Positions 42,542 through 51,613 are shown, counted from the stretch's first letter. The stretch: DNA of 64,000 bases from Drosophila miranda (GCF_003369915.1 NC_046677.1:17378913-17442912); one strand, 5' to 3'. Program-made: numbers and translations. Notes: a model not told the origin generated them from the letters alone.

Positions 42542-43307
42542 ATTGCAAGTAGATTAAAAGGCCCTTTCGCTGTGGCACGTTGTGGTGGCATGGCTGAGAA
42601 AGGAGGAGAAGCGAAACTTGACACAGAAGCACGCAATATTCCGTGCCACTTGCCACTTTCTTTCTTCAGTTGATCGTCTCCCGATAAGCAGATCGTCTTC
42701 TCTCTAGTGCGGACTCCCATTTTTCCTTATTCATATTCGAAAGACTTCTTCTTAATCCTTCTCTTTCGATAAAGCGACAGCACTATTTCGTTATTTATTA
42801 TATTATATAGAATATTATATAGAACAGCGCTTTTTAGTTCCAAATTGAGTAGTTTTTGAAATCATGCAAATAGGTCGATCCTTTGTCATCAAAGTGCCAC
42901 AATTTCATCCGATTATGAGCCTTTTTGCAATATCATTGCAAGTAGATTTAAAGGCCCTTTCGCTGTGGCACGTTGTGGTGGCATGGCTGAGAAAGGAGGA
43001 GAAGCGAAACTTGACACAGAAGCACGCAATATTCCGTGCCACTTGCCACTTTCTTTCTTCAGTTGATCGTCTCCCGATAAGCAGATCGTCTTCTCTCTAG
43101 TGCGGACTCCCAATTTTTTCTTATTCATATTCGAAAGACTTCTTCTTAATCCTTCTCTTTCGATAAAGCGACAGCACTATTTCGTTATTTATTATATTTA
43201 GAACAGCGCTTTTTAGTTCCAAATTGAGTAGTTTTTGAAATCATGCAAATAGGTCGATCCTTTGTCATCAAAGTGCCACAATGTCATCCGATTATGAGCC
43301 TTTTTGA
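42542..43307. repeat. Recent ~390-bp tandem duplication upstream of the second P450
   Basis: Copy 1 (42542-42934) and copy 2 (42935-43307) are nearly identical. Each runs from ATTGCAAGTAGATT through CCTTTCGCTGTGGCACG to CATCCGATTATGAGCC. The main difference is a shorter TATTATA tract in copy 2. Each copy contains GATAAGCAGATCG and CGATAAAGCG, so GATA-type sites are doubled. The array sits between Rad1 and the P450 and ends about 260 bases upstream of the P450's first ATG. Confidence 0.95.
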
Positions 43308-43813
43308 CAATGTTTCAGTTGAGTTTTCTATAAGAAACTAAACTTCACAGCGTAATTGATAATTTGTATCGGAACCGCCCCTAGTGTTGTTAACAAGAGC
43401 CCTTCCGCTCAGTATACATGAAGACGCCTACCATCCTAATTTCGAAGTGTCCCTCTATAAAGGACAAACTGTATTGGATCGGTCTGATAGTCTTCTGCTT
43501 TCGTGAAGCCAAGTTTGAGATATGGATACGTTTATGATAAGGTTAGTCGCAAAAGAACACCTAAGACTCTGTGGACTCCAATAATTCCAATATATTTTAT
43601 GTAGTAGTTCGAGTAAAACATTTTCAAAGAATACTCTTAAAGGACGTCTTAAATTATGAATCAATATGAAAATGAGCTAAATTATAAGTGTATGGTATTC
43701 CTGAGTGGCATTTTGACCTCTGACATAGTAAACTGCTGTTTTAAACATTCATTCAAGTGGGTTTGGGCATTAGGAACACCCAAGAAGAGGTATACACATC
43801 CTGCTCATCGATT
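43308..43813. other. Spacer downstream of Rad1
   Basis: About 500 bases with no coding frame. It should contain the Rad1 3' UTR (minus strand). No canonical AATAAA was found close to the Rad1 stop. Confidence 0.5.
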
Positions 43814-44689
43814 CTAGTCGATACCATTGAGCAAGGGCACGACATAAAACTGCACAAAGATTTCCTCCTGACCCTCTCCCTGCATCACGAGATGCAGCTC
43901 CAGTAGGCCGAGGGTATTCGTTTTGATGGACACCTTTGTGGCCGCCTGCATGGCCTTGTTCGTGAGCCGTATCTGCTGGCTCTTGTATCGGGCCACCAAA
44001 GTCTGGGGGCAGTTGAACATCATCATCATGGGACTGGTTTTGGCCACCTCAACGCTGAACACCGCCTGCATGATGCCGATGGTGGTAATTTTGAAGTGCG
44101 GCCGATCGGGCGAAGTGATGAACTCGAATTCCTCCGCCGACTTCTCCAGTTCGTGGAAGATCTTGGACAAGTTTGGACCGCGCACGAAAATCGTGTTCAG
44201 CTCCGAGTCTTTCAGGGTTAAATCGTACTCGATGGGCTCCTCGGAGTCCATGGTCTTGATGGCGCACTCTGTGCTCACATCTTCGTCGTCGTACGGGTAC
44301 AGAATTATCTTGAGGGGGTCGCCCTGGTCCTTGTACAGCATCCGGACGCTACAATCGGCCGTCCCAAATAGGTTCAGACACTCCGAGAGGGCGTTCATCT
44401 TCAGGCCAAAGCTCTGAAAGTCCTGCACATGAAACTCCGTGAAAGCAGATGGGGGCATAAAGAGAGTGGCTTGGATCGACCTGCCCTGCTCCACTGTGAT
44501 GCGCAGTCCCTCGTCGGAGACTTGAATCATGGCATACTGTGGGCGAATACAGAAAGTAAGGCAAAAACTATCTCGAGAAAACCAGGGCGGGCTTACATCA
44601 TTGAAGCATATTGATTTGATGGCGGCGTTGAAGGTCTTCACGTGATCCAAGCGACTTACAAATTTGTAGTCCTCCAAATGGTCCTCCAT
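43814..44689 (-). CDS. Rad1: Rad1, subunit of the 9-1-1 DNA-damage checkpoint clamp
   Basis: Two exons, 44689-44597 and 44536-43814, with a 60-bp intron (GTAAGC...CACAG). The product is 271 residues, close to other fly Rad1 proteins. The sequence has the PCNA-like fold pattern of the family, including FQSFGLKMNALSEC, the acidic loop YPYDDEDV and a conserved VEVAKTSPMMM segment near the C-terminus. Rad1 forms a ring with Rad9 and Hus1 that is loaded at damaged DNA and supports ATR signalling in the nucleus. Its ATG lies one base after the stop codon of Sws1 (TAG-A-ATG), so both genes probably share one mRNA. The ATG context is good (A at -3, G at +4). The intron is a multiple of three and stop-free, so retention would add 20 residues. 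Confidence 0.95.
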   Translation of the reverse strand: MEDHLEDYKFVSRLDHVKTFNAAIKSICFNDVSPPWFSRDSFCLTFCIRPQYAMIQVSDEGLRITVEQGRSIQATLFMPPSAFTEFHVQDFQSFGLKMNALSECLNLFGTADCSVRMLYKDQGDPLKIILYPYDDEDVSTECAIKTMDSEEPIEYDLTLKDSELNTIFVRGPNLSKIFHELEKSAEEFEFITSPDRPHFKITTIGIMQAVFSVEVAKTSPMMMMFNCPQTLVARYKSQQIRLTNKAMQAATKVSIKTNTLGLLELHLVMQGEGQEEIFVQFYVVPLLNGID

Positions 44690-44690
44690 T

Positions 44691-45278
44691 CTAGTCTAGG
44701 TAGATGGAGTTGCGCAGGGCCCTAAACTCTTCATCCGCGACTGCCTGTTCCGCAGGATGCTGCAGCAATTGATGCAGCTTAAGGGCCAAAACGTGCGGGC
44801 AAGTGTACGAAACCCTGCTGGCGTCGCTCCAGCCGACCAGCGTGGTGGTTATGCCCCTTGGCAGGTCGTGGTACAGCACTCCGCTGGGCAGCTGCAGGAC
44901 ATGGCTTTGGAAGAAGTCGCACTTGCAGTAGTTAATCTCGGGTATCACTCGGTAATAAAGCGTTCCTTTGTGGAGCTCCGCAACGCACTGTTTGCGATTG
45001 TTTTTGGAATAGTAGTAGATGAAGCTATATCTGTCCAGCAGGTGCAAGGATCGCTCCACCAGCTCTGCTCCCAGCAATTGCGATAGGTGATAGAACAACT
45101 GCTTTCGCTCCTCTGCAAGTGATATGTTTTATAATGGAAAGTACTTTCAAATTGCTTGTGCAGGAAATTCACCTTTCGAGAGCCCGCAACTGTTGGATTT
45201 GTCTTGGTAGTTTTTGAAGATGAGATCCACTACTTCAGGGAGTAAACTGTCTGTTAAAGTTGCTAATTCCACCGCCAT
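44691..45278 (-). CDS. Sws1: SWIM zinc-finger protein, Sws1/ZSWIM7-type Shu complex subunit
   Basis: Two exons, 45278-45173 and 45112-44691, with a 60-bp intron (GTGAAT...TTGCAG), giving 175 residues. The SWIM motif CxC...CxH is clear: YCKCDFF near residue 100 and YTCPHVLALKLHQLL about 40 residues later. The spacing and the helical N-terminal half match ZSWIM7/Sws1, partner of RAD51-paralogue proteins in the Shu complex, which promotes homologous recombination in the nucleus and matters in meiosis. The stop is followed after one base by the Rad1 ATG. The start context is weak (T at -3), and the 528-nt CDS has no internal in-frame ATG and only two out-of-frame ones. Family assignment comes from the motif and layout; the fly counterpart is, I believe, CG34314. 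Confidence 0.85.
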
Positions 45279-45694
45279 TCAAACGTTAAAGCTTTCATTT
45301 TCATTTAAAAATCTAAATAAATCAGAAGAAACGAAGCCCGCAAGCAAAGCGCCAAAACCATGACCATAAACATCTGACTGCCGGTGAAACGGTATGGCAG
45401 CGCTAAGAAAAAATACTAGATTGCCTTTGAGCCGGTCACTCTAACAAATTTGAACTTTTGGCGCCATTCCAGAAAAATGTTGCTAACAAACAAAAATCTA
45501 CAGAAACTTTCCCCCAATCTTATTAGATCCCCCCTTGGTAAAAATTAAGCACACGATTTTGGTTCAGATTGGAAAAATATCTTCGAGATCTGTTAAATAG
45601 CTTACATGTATTGAAGTAGTGTATAATCTATGGTGGATAACTTTGTGTATGGCGTTGTTCCTTTCGGTGCTCCATGCGTAACATAAAAACTAAA
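45279..45694. promoter_or_regulatory. Probable promoter of the Sws1-Rad1 unit and 3' end of insv
   Basis: A 416-base gap between the insv stop and the Sws1 ATG. CGGTCACTCTA at 45433-45443 differs by one base from Drosophila core-promoter motif 1 (YGGTCACACTR). TCTAGTATTTTT, read on the minus strand at about 45405-45416, differs by one base from motif 6 (KTYRGTATWTTT). The pair lies 130-165 bases upstream of the Sws1 ATG, as expected for a housekeeping promoter without TATA. Motif 1 is in the opposite orientation to Sws1, so the assignment is tentative. Confidence 0.45.
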
Positions 45695-46891
45695 CTAAAC
45701 CATGTTCTCCTTCCCGTTGACCCCGCTGCCGCGACGCTTGCCGATCTGGATCTTCAGCATTTTGTTCTCGTCCGCGCACTTTGTGGTGATGGCATTGCGG
45801 ACCTCCTTCTCGCTGGCGTTGCATTTGTGGGTGACGGCGAAGATTATGTCCTGGATCTTGGCGGGGTCCAGCATCTGTTTGAGCGGCTTCGGCTGATCCC
45901 TGAAGGCGGGCGAGGGCTTCCCCGTCATCGAGTGGGTGGCCAAGGTTTCGCGGTCGAAGATTGTCACGAGCAGCTTCCGGGTGGCCAGGGAGCAGGCCGC
46001 CCAGTTGATGTTCTCGAACACGCTGGCCGGGACACAGGTGTTGTTCGGCCCCAGGGAGATCATCACTTTGTCAGTGGACTGGCCGTTGCTGGGATCGCTG
46101 GTTCTGGGCTTCAGCTTCACGGGCAGCTTGGGTTTTGTCTTCGGAGACGGGGTCTCCTGCACCTGGATCTCCTGCAGCTTGCGCCGCTTGATGAACTGCA
46201 AGGGCGCGGTCTCCTGCTGTCTGGACAGTTCTCGCTTGATGTCTCTGTTCAGTATTTGGGGCGAGGGCTGTTTCTGATTCTGGCTGTCCTTCCCAATGCA
46301 CATTTCGAGGCGATCCGAGTCGGAGGAGGAGCTCAGGCTGTTGAGACTCTCTGCTGCGAGGCGAATCTCAATGGCGTCGGCGTCGTCCGATGCCGAAATG
46401 ATCTTGTAGTCCAGCACCTCGGTCCGCTGCTGCTGGGAGCTCTGGACGGGGGCACAGATCACCGAGCTGGGCGGCGTCAGGATCTGATGGCTTGGATAGA
46501 CGGGCGGCGTTGGGGACGCAGCATCCGCAACTCCCAACGACTGTTGCATGCGCGCCGAGGTGGCATGGATCTGGGACAGCAGATCCGTGTGCTCCTTCAG
46601 CTTGTTCTCCAGGTAGCGCACCTTTTCGCGCAGCACACGGTTCTCGGCATCCATATTGGAGTCGATGTTGACGCTGCGCAGCACCTCGAAGTCGTCGCTG
46701 GTGGTCTGGGACCAGGAATTCAGCATCAGTGGCTCCGCCCGTCCGTGAAACTTCTTCCCGTCGTGCACACTGACAAAGTGCGACCCTTTGGCGCTCACGA
46801 CGCGTTTGTATTCCTGCAAGGAGTCATCAGGGTCAGCACTGTTCCTGCTCTGGTTTGTGTATCCAAAAGAGGCACTTACGTTGGAATCCAT
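45695..46891 (-). CDS. insv: Insensitive, BEN-domain transcriptional repressor
   Basis: Two exons, 46891-46880 (only M-D-S-N) and 46813-45695, with a 66-bp intron (GTAAGT...TTGCAG). The product is 376 residues. A leucine-spaced coiled coil (about residues 60-85, NRVLREKVRYLENKLKEH) is followed by a Ser/Pro-rich linker. The BEN domain runs from about residue 250 to 365 (LATRKLLVTIF, THSMTGKPSPAF, RNAITTKCADE). Insv binds DNA as a dimer, is a Notch-pathway corepressor and has insulator activity in the nervous system and early embryo. The coding frame extends upstream of 46891, but the only ATG in it is at 46891. The intron is in frame and stop-free, so retention would insert 22 residues. Elba2, a paralogue, is transcribed divergently 1.2 kb away. 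Confidence 0.93.
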   Translation of the reverse strand: MDSNVSASFGYTNQSRNSADPDDSLQEYKRVVSAKGSHFVSVHDGKKFHGRAEPLMLNSWSQTTSDDFEVLRSVNIDSNMDAENRVLREKVRYLENKLKEHTDLLSQIHATSARMQQSLGVADAASPTPPVYPSHQILTPPSSVICAPVQSSQQQRTEVLDYKIISASDDADAIEIRLAAESLNSLSSSSDSDRLEMCIGKDSQNQKQPSPQILNRDIKRELSRQQETAPLQFIKRRKLQEIQVQETPSPKTKPKLPVKLKPRTSDPSNGQSTDKVMISLGPNNTCVPASVFENINWAACSLATRKLLVTIFDRETLATHSMTGKPSPAFRDQPKPLKQMLDPAKIQDIIFAVTHKCNASEKEVRNAITTKCADENKMLKIQIGKRRGSGVNGKENMV

Positions 46892-48122
46892 GGCGTTTGT
46901 TGGTTCCAGTTGAGCCGTGTGCTGGTTTTCTGGTGTTCTCCTCGCCGGATCAGCGTCAAATGAGCGCAAAAGACGGGAAAATTGGCGGCAGAATGTCAGA
47001 GAATGCTACGCGAAAAGCAGACTGCAGGCTCTAGGCTCTCGGGGTAGGTTTTTAATAAGCAATGGATTCCAACTACAGTAAGCTACCTGGTGCGCCGCAT
47101 ACACACAGGCACAGGCACAGGCACAGGCACTGGCGCACGCACACGCACACGCACACGCACACGCACACGACGGCAAAACTGCATTTTTACCATGTACGTG
47201 TGCAGGGGCTACGCTTGGCAGTGCTGGAATCTCTCCCTTGTTCTGGTCTCTGGCTTCCCTTCACTTTCTATTCAATATTCTATTCTATTTCCCAACTAGC
47301 CGGCCCAGCTGTCGCCTGTCGCTCCGTCCCTCTCGCTCGTGTTGTCCTTCATATGTTTCGCGCGGGAACAAGCCGCTGACCAGCGAGCGGCGGCAGAGTT
47401 GTATTTCGCAATATCAGGGATGGAGCGAAACTATTCCGCTCTGCAGACGTTATTTAAATGGAAACTAAAGTGGAAAATATTATTTAAATAGGATATTATT
47501 TCCAAAGAGTTTTACCAAGAATCCAAAAAATACAATAAAATTTGTTTTGTAATAAACCGGTTTTGAGGCTCATTGAAATTCGTTGGAATCCGAACCGAAT
47601 GCAATGGGACCACTACCAATAAACAATTTCCTTTAAGAATAGAGGCATACACACACACACACACGCGGGACTTATATGATCCTCTCTGATAGGAAACACA
47701 CCCTTAAATTCTATACCGACTTTTCTGGTATTGGCACTAATATTAATATAAGTAAAAAATCATCAATTATACGGTCAGGTAGGTGGATATTCAAGATGGT
47801 ATTCCACTCCCAAAGGCCTTGAACAAATTTCCACTATACAAAATATTTAAGTAAACCCAACTTAAACGGTTATAAATTATTATATGCTGTCTTTAAAAAT
47901 CGTTGAAAAATTCTTAGCTATATTTCTACCCATGATCTTCAGCCCTAAAAACGGACAGGTAGAGCTGCCATCTGTTGAAAAGGAATGCCGTTAATCCAAG
48001 ATCATAAAATAAAAAAAAATTCAGAGCTTAAGAATTTTCGCAAATAAATCTAGAAATCGCAGTGCAGCTGCACATTTGCAAACCCTAAGGAATATTTCTA
48101 CCTGTTGAAGAAATTTGAGGGA
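46892..48122. promoter_or_regulatory. Divergent intergenic region between insv and Elba2
   Basis: About 1.23 kb between two head-to-head ATGs. It holds an ACAGGC/ACGCAC repeat tract (47100-47170) and a (CA)n tract near 47650-47665. It should contain both promoters, but I could not place a convincing TATA or Inr for either gene. A short upstream exon of Elba2 cannot be excluded, since its frame is open for a few codons before the ATG. Confidence 0.5.
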
Positions 48123-49262
48123 ATGGCGGCCGGCGGGACCTACTCGAGCGATCAGGGATCTAACCCTATAAATAGCGAGGAAAATGAGATTGGCATGTCA
48201 GTAGAGCCGCATCCACTGGCCGCAGTGCACTTTCAACCGCAGACATCGTTTCGACTGCCAACTGTACAGTATTCGCATCCGTATCACCAGTATCTGAGCC
48301 AGTTTGCACCCACGTTTGTGCCCTACTACCAACGACTGCTCACGCGTCCGATCGTGAAGCTGGAGGAGATGGACATTGAGAACTACATCAACTGCGAGGT
48401 GGCGGCGCAGCGCACCACACTCATGCGAAAGGCAGCTCTCAGGCCTTTGGGCCAGCACCAGCCAATGGTGGAGCCCAGAAAGGGACATACGCAAGCCCCT
48501 CAGAAGACGCTCTCGAAACAGACCAAGGTGATCCCACAGGCTAGCCGTCGCATTGTTAACGCCAAACTGATGGCCATGACCACGGCAAGCGGCAGTATAC
48601 GGAACATGCAGACCGCCATGGAGCCGCTGCCACCCGTCGAGGACTCGTTCAGGCAGCAGGTGGCCAAGGTCCAGAAGAGCCAGCACCACTACGAGCAGCT
48701 GTTCGGCAGGCTCACAACCATGCTGCAGACGCTGAATCAGCGCTATGACAAGGAATGCGAAGACGTGCCGGCTCCACCCTCGAAGCGACCACGCCGCTTG
48801 TCCACCAGCTCGGCCGAGTCCCACCTGCAGGACGCCACGTCTGACCACGAGCGGGAGAGCCTGGTTCAATACCCGCAGCGTGTTAAGGGCAACGACGGCA
48901 GCTATGTGTACGTCCTGGGGCCGAACGGCACGCAGATCAGTGCCCATCAGTACGGGGAAGTCTTCTGGACAAGCGCTCCGGTGGCCACCCGCTCCCTGTT
49001 GGGTGTTGTCTTCAGCAGCGACGAACTGGCCACGCACACGCTGACCGGCAAGCCCTCGCCGGCCTTTTACGGGCGCGAGAGACCGCCCAAACTGCAGCTG
49101 GATCAGCAAAAGGTGGACGACATTGTGGAGTGCGTCGTGAACCGCACGGGAGGCAAGGAGCGCATCATTCGAGCCACCATCACCACGAAGTGTGCCGACA
49201 CGGCCAAGAAGTACAAGCGCCGGGCCAATAAGGCGCTTAAAATCAAAGAGGAACCCTTATAG
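48123..49262 (+). CDS. Elba2: Elba2-like BEN-domain DNA-binding protein
   Basis: A single-exon gene of 379 residues; the first in-frame ATG is at 48123 (ATGGCGG). The N-terminal part is Pro/Gln-rich and without known domains. A helical segment lies near residues 180-210 (HYEQLFGRLTTMLQTLNQRYD), followed by a KRPRR basic cluster. The BEN domain at about 255-365 shows GSYVYVLGPNGTQ, ATRSLLGVVFSSDELATH, TGKPSPAFYG and RATITTKCADTAKKY. It aligns motif for motif with the BEN domain of the divergent neighbour insv. In flies the ELBA complex (Elba1, Elba2, Elba3) binds an asymmetric insulator site in the Fab-7 boundary in early embryos. Elba2 is chosen over Elba1 from its position next to ND-B17.2/Arpc5 (CG9883 beside CG9881). 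Confidence 0.82.
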   Translation: MAAGGTYSSDQGSNPINSEENEIGMSVEPHPLAAVHFQPQTSFRLPTVQYSHPYHQYLSQFAPTFVPYYQRLLTRPIVKLEEMDIENYINCEVAAQRTTLMRKAALRPLGQHQPMVEPRKGHTQAPQKTLSKQTKVIPQASRRIVNAKLMAMTTASGSIRNMQTAMEPLPPVEDSFRQQVAKVQKSQHHYEQLFGRLTTMLQTLNQRYDKECEDVPAPPSKRPRRLSTSSAESHLQDATSDHERESLVQYPQRVKGNDGSYVYVLGPNGTQISAHQYGEVFWTSAPVATRSLLGVVFSSDELATHTLTGKPSPAFYGRERPPKLQLDQQKVDDIVECVVNRTGGKERIIRATITTKCADTAKKYKRRANKALKIKEEPL

Positions 49263-49335
49263 ATTGCCCTGGGGCACCATTAACAATAAGTAACGAGTGG
49301 CTAGATATGATCCAGTCATAATTATAGGAACATAC

Positions 49336-49457
49336 AATAAAATAACCCTTGATCTGCGTATACAAACGTCTACGACTCATTTCCTTCGCGGAATCAAACG
49401 AAATACTCTTCGAGGGGACGACTTACACACAAATAAGTTAACAAATTGAAATTTATT
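49336..49457. terminator. Convergent poly(A) signals of Elba2 (+) and ND-B17.2 (-)
   Basis: AATAAA at 49336-49341 on the plus strand lies 74 bases after the Elba2 stop. AATAAA on the minus strand (49457-49452) lies 59 bases after the ND-B17.2 stop. The two tail-to-tail genes therefore have short 3' UTRs that should not overlap, or overlap only slightly. Confidence 0.7.
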
Positions 49458-49515
49458 AACATAATTGCAGCCATTTGCACTCGAATTTTAATATTATTGT
49501 AAAGCTATTGAACTC

Positions 49516-50123
49516 CTATTGCTTCTTCGCTGAGGGATCCCAGGCCTCCACCTTGGGGGGAGTGGTCGTGTAGGGCATATAGGCCTCTGCAAGAGACGCA
49601 TTTCAAACAAAAGTTGAAAGGGTCGGGCATGCACTTACCCTTGGTGCCGGAAAGGTTCTCGCTGTGATCCGCAATCCACTTGTATTTGGGTCTGCAGCCA
49701 TCGCGAATTGGTGGAAGATCGGTCTGCAAGGCAGTGTCAAGAGTTAAAAGCCATACGAAACACCAAGGAGAAGCATTGCCATACCTTGTAGTGCATCCAT
49801 CCGTACCACTCGGCGGGAATCTGGGAGCCATCGTAGTCCATGTTCACATGGGGGGTGAACTCGACCCAGCGATTACGTCCGTAAAAGTAGTACGGGTTCT
49901 CGAAGTACTTGTTGCCGTACTTGTCGATGCCCACCAGGGTGCCGATCTTCAGATCATCGTTTCTGCAAAATAATACGATACGTGTTTGGAATTGCTGCTG
50001 CAAGAACTTATATAAGAACAGGGCTCACCTGTACAGCTTCAGGTAGGCCTGCTTCAGGCCGCCACACTCCTGGACGATCTGGAAAAGCTTGGTCAACCGA
50101 TTGAGGCCCAGGAACTTTGCCAT
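49516..50123 (-). CDS. ND-B17.2: ND-B17.2, NADH dehydrogenase subunit (NDUFA12)
   Basis: Four exons: 50123-50029, 49962-49785, 49723-49639 and 49586-49516. The sum is 429 nt, or 142 residues, the normal length for NDUFA12. Recognisable segments are GLKQAYLKLYR, KIGTLVGIDKYGNKYFEN, GRNRWVEF, EWYGWMHYKTDLPP, and C-terminal YMPYTTTPPKVEAW. It is a nuclear-encoded accessory subunit of mitochondrial complex I, located at the interface of the matrix arm and the membrane arm. It shares a 254-bp bidirectional promoter with Arpc5. Confidence 0.97.
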
Positions 50124-50377
50124 GCTGTGCGAAAAGCTAGTGTTTTACCTAATTTATTAATTTTGTCTCTACGAAAACTCACTTGAAACAACAACAAAGT
50201 AAATTTGCAGTGTGGCCAGAGGCGGCGCTTGTGACGCTGTACAGCACTAAGAAATACTAGGAAAAATACTAACAATTTTGTGTGCATGTGGCAGCCCTGT
50301 CTTCACATCTGTTCGCCGCTTGTCTTCTTCGTGATTCATTTTCCCTGTCCTGTAAAGAAAAGTAAAGAACGTAAAAA
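50124..50377. promoter_or_regulatory. Bidirectional housekeeping promoter (ND-B17.2 / Arpc5) with motifs 1, 6, 7
   Basis: 254 bases separate the two ATGs. Motif 1 (YGGTCACACTR) is matched with one mismatch by TGGCCACACTG on the minus strand at 50208-50218. Motif 6 (KTYRGTATWTTT) is matched exactly by GTTAGTATTTTT on the minus strand at 50262-50273. Motif 7 (KNNCAKCNCTRNY) is matched exactly at 50289-50301 on the plus strand (TGGCAGCCCTGTC). This set is typical of TATA-less, ubiquitously active Drosophila promoters and agrees with the two gene products. Confidence 0.75.
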
Positions 50378-50897
50378 ATGGCAAAGAACACCTCGAGCAG
50401 TGCGTTCCGTAAAATCGATGTGGATCAGTACAATGAGGACAACTTCAGGGAGGACGACGGCGTGGACAGCGCCGCAGTCGGGCCGGACGAGACCGAAATC
50501 ACAACGCTATTGACGCAGGGAAAGGTGGTCGAGGCGTTGCTCAGTGCTCTCCAGAACGCTCCGTTGCGCTGTAAAAACCAGATTGTGAAGGTAAGCAAGC
50601 ACCTGTACAATCGGCTCGAGCGAGACGTAATCATTGTACTACCTTCGCTTCCAGGACCACGCCCTGAACATTACGCTGCGGGTGCTATTATCAATCAAGT
50701 CCACACAAATCGACCAGGCCATTGATACGGTTGACCAGAACGATCTGATTGATGTGCTGATGAAGTACATATACCGCGGCTTCGAAATACCCTCGGAGGG
50801 CTCCAGCGGGCATCTGTTGCAGTGGCACGAGAAGGCGTTCGCCAGGGGGGGCGTGGGCTGCATAGTCCGTGTGCTCTCCGACACGAACCGCGCCTAA
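50378..50897 (+). CDS. Arpc5: Arpc5 (p16-ARC), Arp2/3 complex subunit 5
   Basis: Two exons, 50378-50590 and 50655-50897, with a 64-bp intron (GTAAGC...TTCCAG), giving 151 residues, the standard family length. The N-terminus shows FRKIDVDQYNEDNF, the typical ARPC5 opening. It is followed by the helical repeat region (VVEALLSALQNAPL, ITLRVLLSIKS) and the C-terminal signature GGVGCIVRVLSD. The subunit sits at the Arp2/3 core and tethers Arp2 during actin branch nucleation in the cytoplasm. Divergently transcribed from ND-B17.2. Confidence 0.97.
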
Positions 50898-51149
50898 GGG
50901 CGACCAGCAGCCGCAATAGCAGGAAAACCAAAGGCTGGCTCTGGCTTCATTCCCCTATTTATACGACCCAAAAACACATACACGAACACACAGCGCGGAG
51001 CATTTAATCAACGCAACGTTTAGTCATAACTGGAACGCGGGCCGCAACTGCCGCACCAGCGTATCGCACCGTCGACACCCACTATAGGATGCCGTCAAGG
51101 AAATGCCACACCTGAGCTGAGCCCCCCCTATCATTTTGCCGCAATACAA

Positions 51150-51613
51150 ATGACGTTTTCCAAATTAGATTTTAACTGGTATTCAAGTATTAAAGATTTT
51201 ATTATAAAAGATGAAAGAAGCCACTCGGCGGAGTATGGATTTGTAATGGAAAAGCCGCCACTGCTGGCACACACCTCATCTGATCCCATGTAAACACACC
51301 GCACGCACCGTTGGAATAGTTTGAATCAACCTTTTCTTCTTTTATTAGACTATTCAAAATGTAATAAGTGCTTTGAGTAACCTAAACAAACCAGTCACGG
51401 CTTCTACATTGACGGCCACTGCTCTGAAGCGGGGACAGAGTGGAGTCGCCACATCGGCATCCGCGTCTTCAGTGACGACTCAAAATGCTCGAATAAGAAA
51501 TGAAAGGCCTACATCAATGGTGGGTCTGCATGCAATTTGATGATTTTTAAGTGCCTGGCGGTAAACATTCAACAAAGGAGGAAGGACGTCTCTTCAAACG
51601 CTGTCTTCAATAA
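51150..51613 (+). CDS. Possible small unannotated gene between Arpc5 and Drp1
   Basis: I do not recognise this product. An ATG at 51150 opens a 47-codon frame (MTFSKLDFNWYSS...). A GTAATG donor at 51243 can join it in phase to an open 57-codon exon, 51349-51519, preceded by a strong TTCTTCTTTTATTAG acceptor. That exon is Ser/Thr/Ala-rich (NVISALSNLNKPVTAS...) with coding-like GC-ending codons. After it the frame either stops at 51538-51540, or uses a GTGGGT donor and a weak CAACAAAG acceptor to end at 51611-51613. The second option gives 99 residues, with AATAAA overlapping the stop. Alternatives are the 3' UTR of Arpc5, or a remnant of a dead gene. Splice sites are inferred by eye. Confidence 0.3.

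Noticed and set aside
45674-46963. 429-codon plus-strand open frame
   Set aside because: It is the antisense of insv. GC-rich third positions in fly genes often leave the opposite strand open, and its translation has no domain while the minus strand encodes a clear BEN protein.
46892-46969. Upstream 26-codon extension of insv
   Set aside because: It starts with TTG and contains no ATG before 46891. The four-codon first exon and GTAAGT donor explain the true start.
48105-48122. Upstream six-codon extension of Elba2
   Set aside because: It begins with TTG, not ATG. The first in-frame ATG is at 48123.
48198-49109. 303-codon minus-strand open frame
   Set aside because: Antisense shadow of Elba2.
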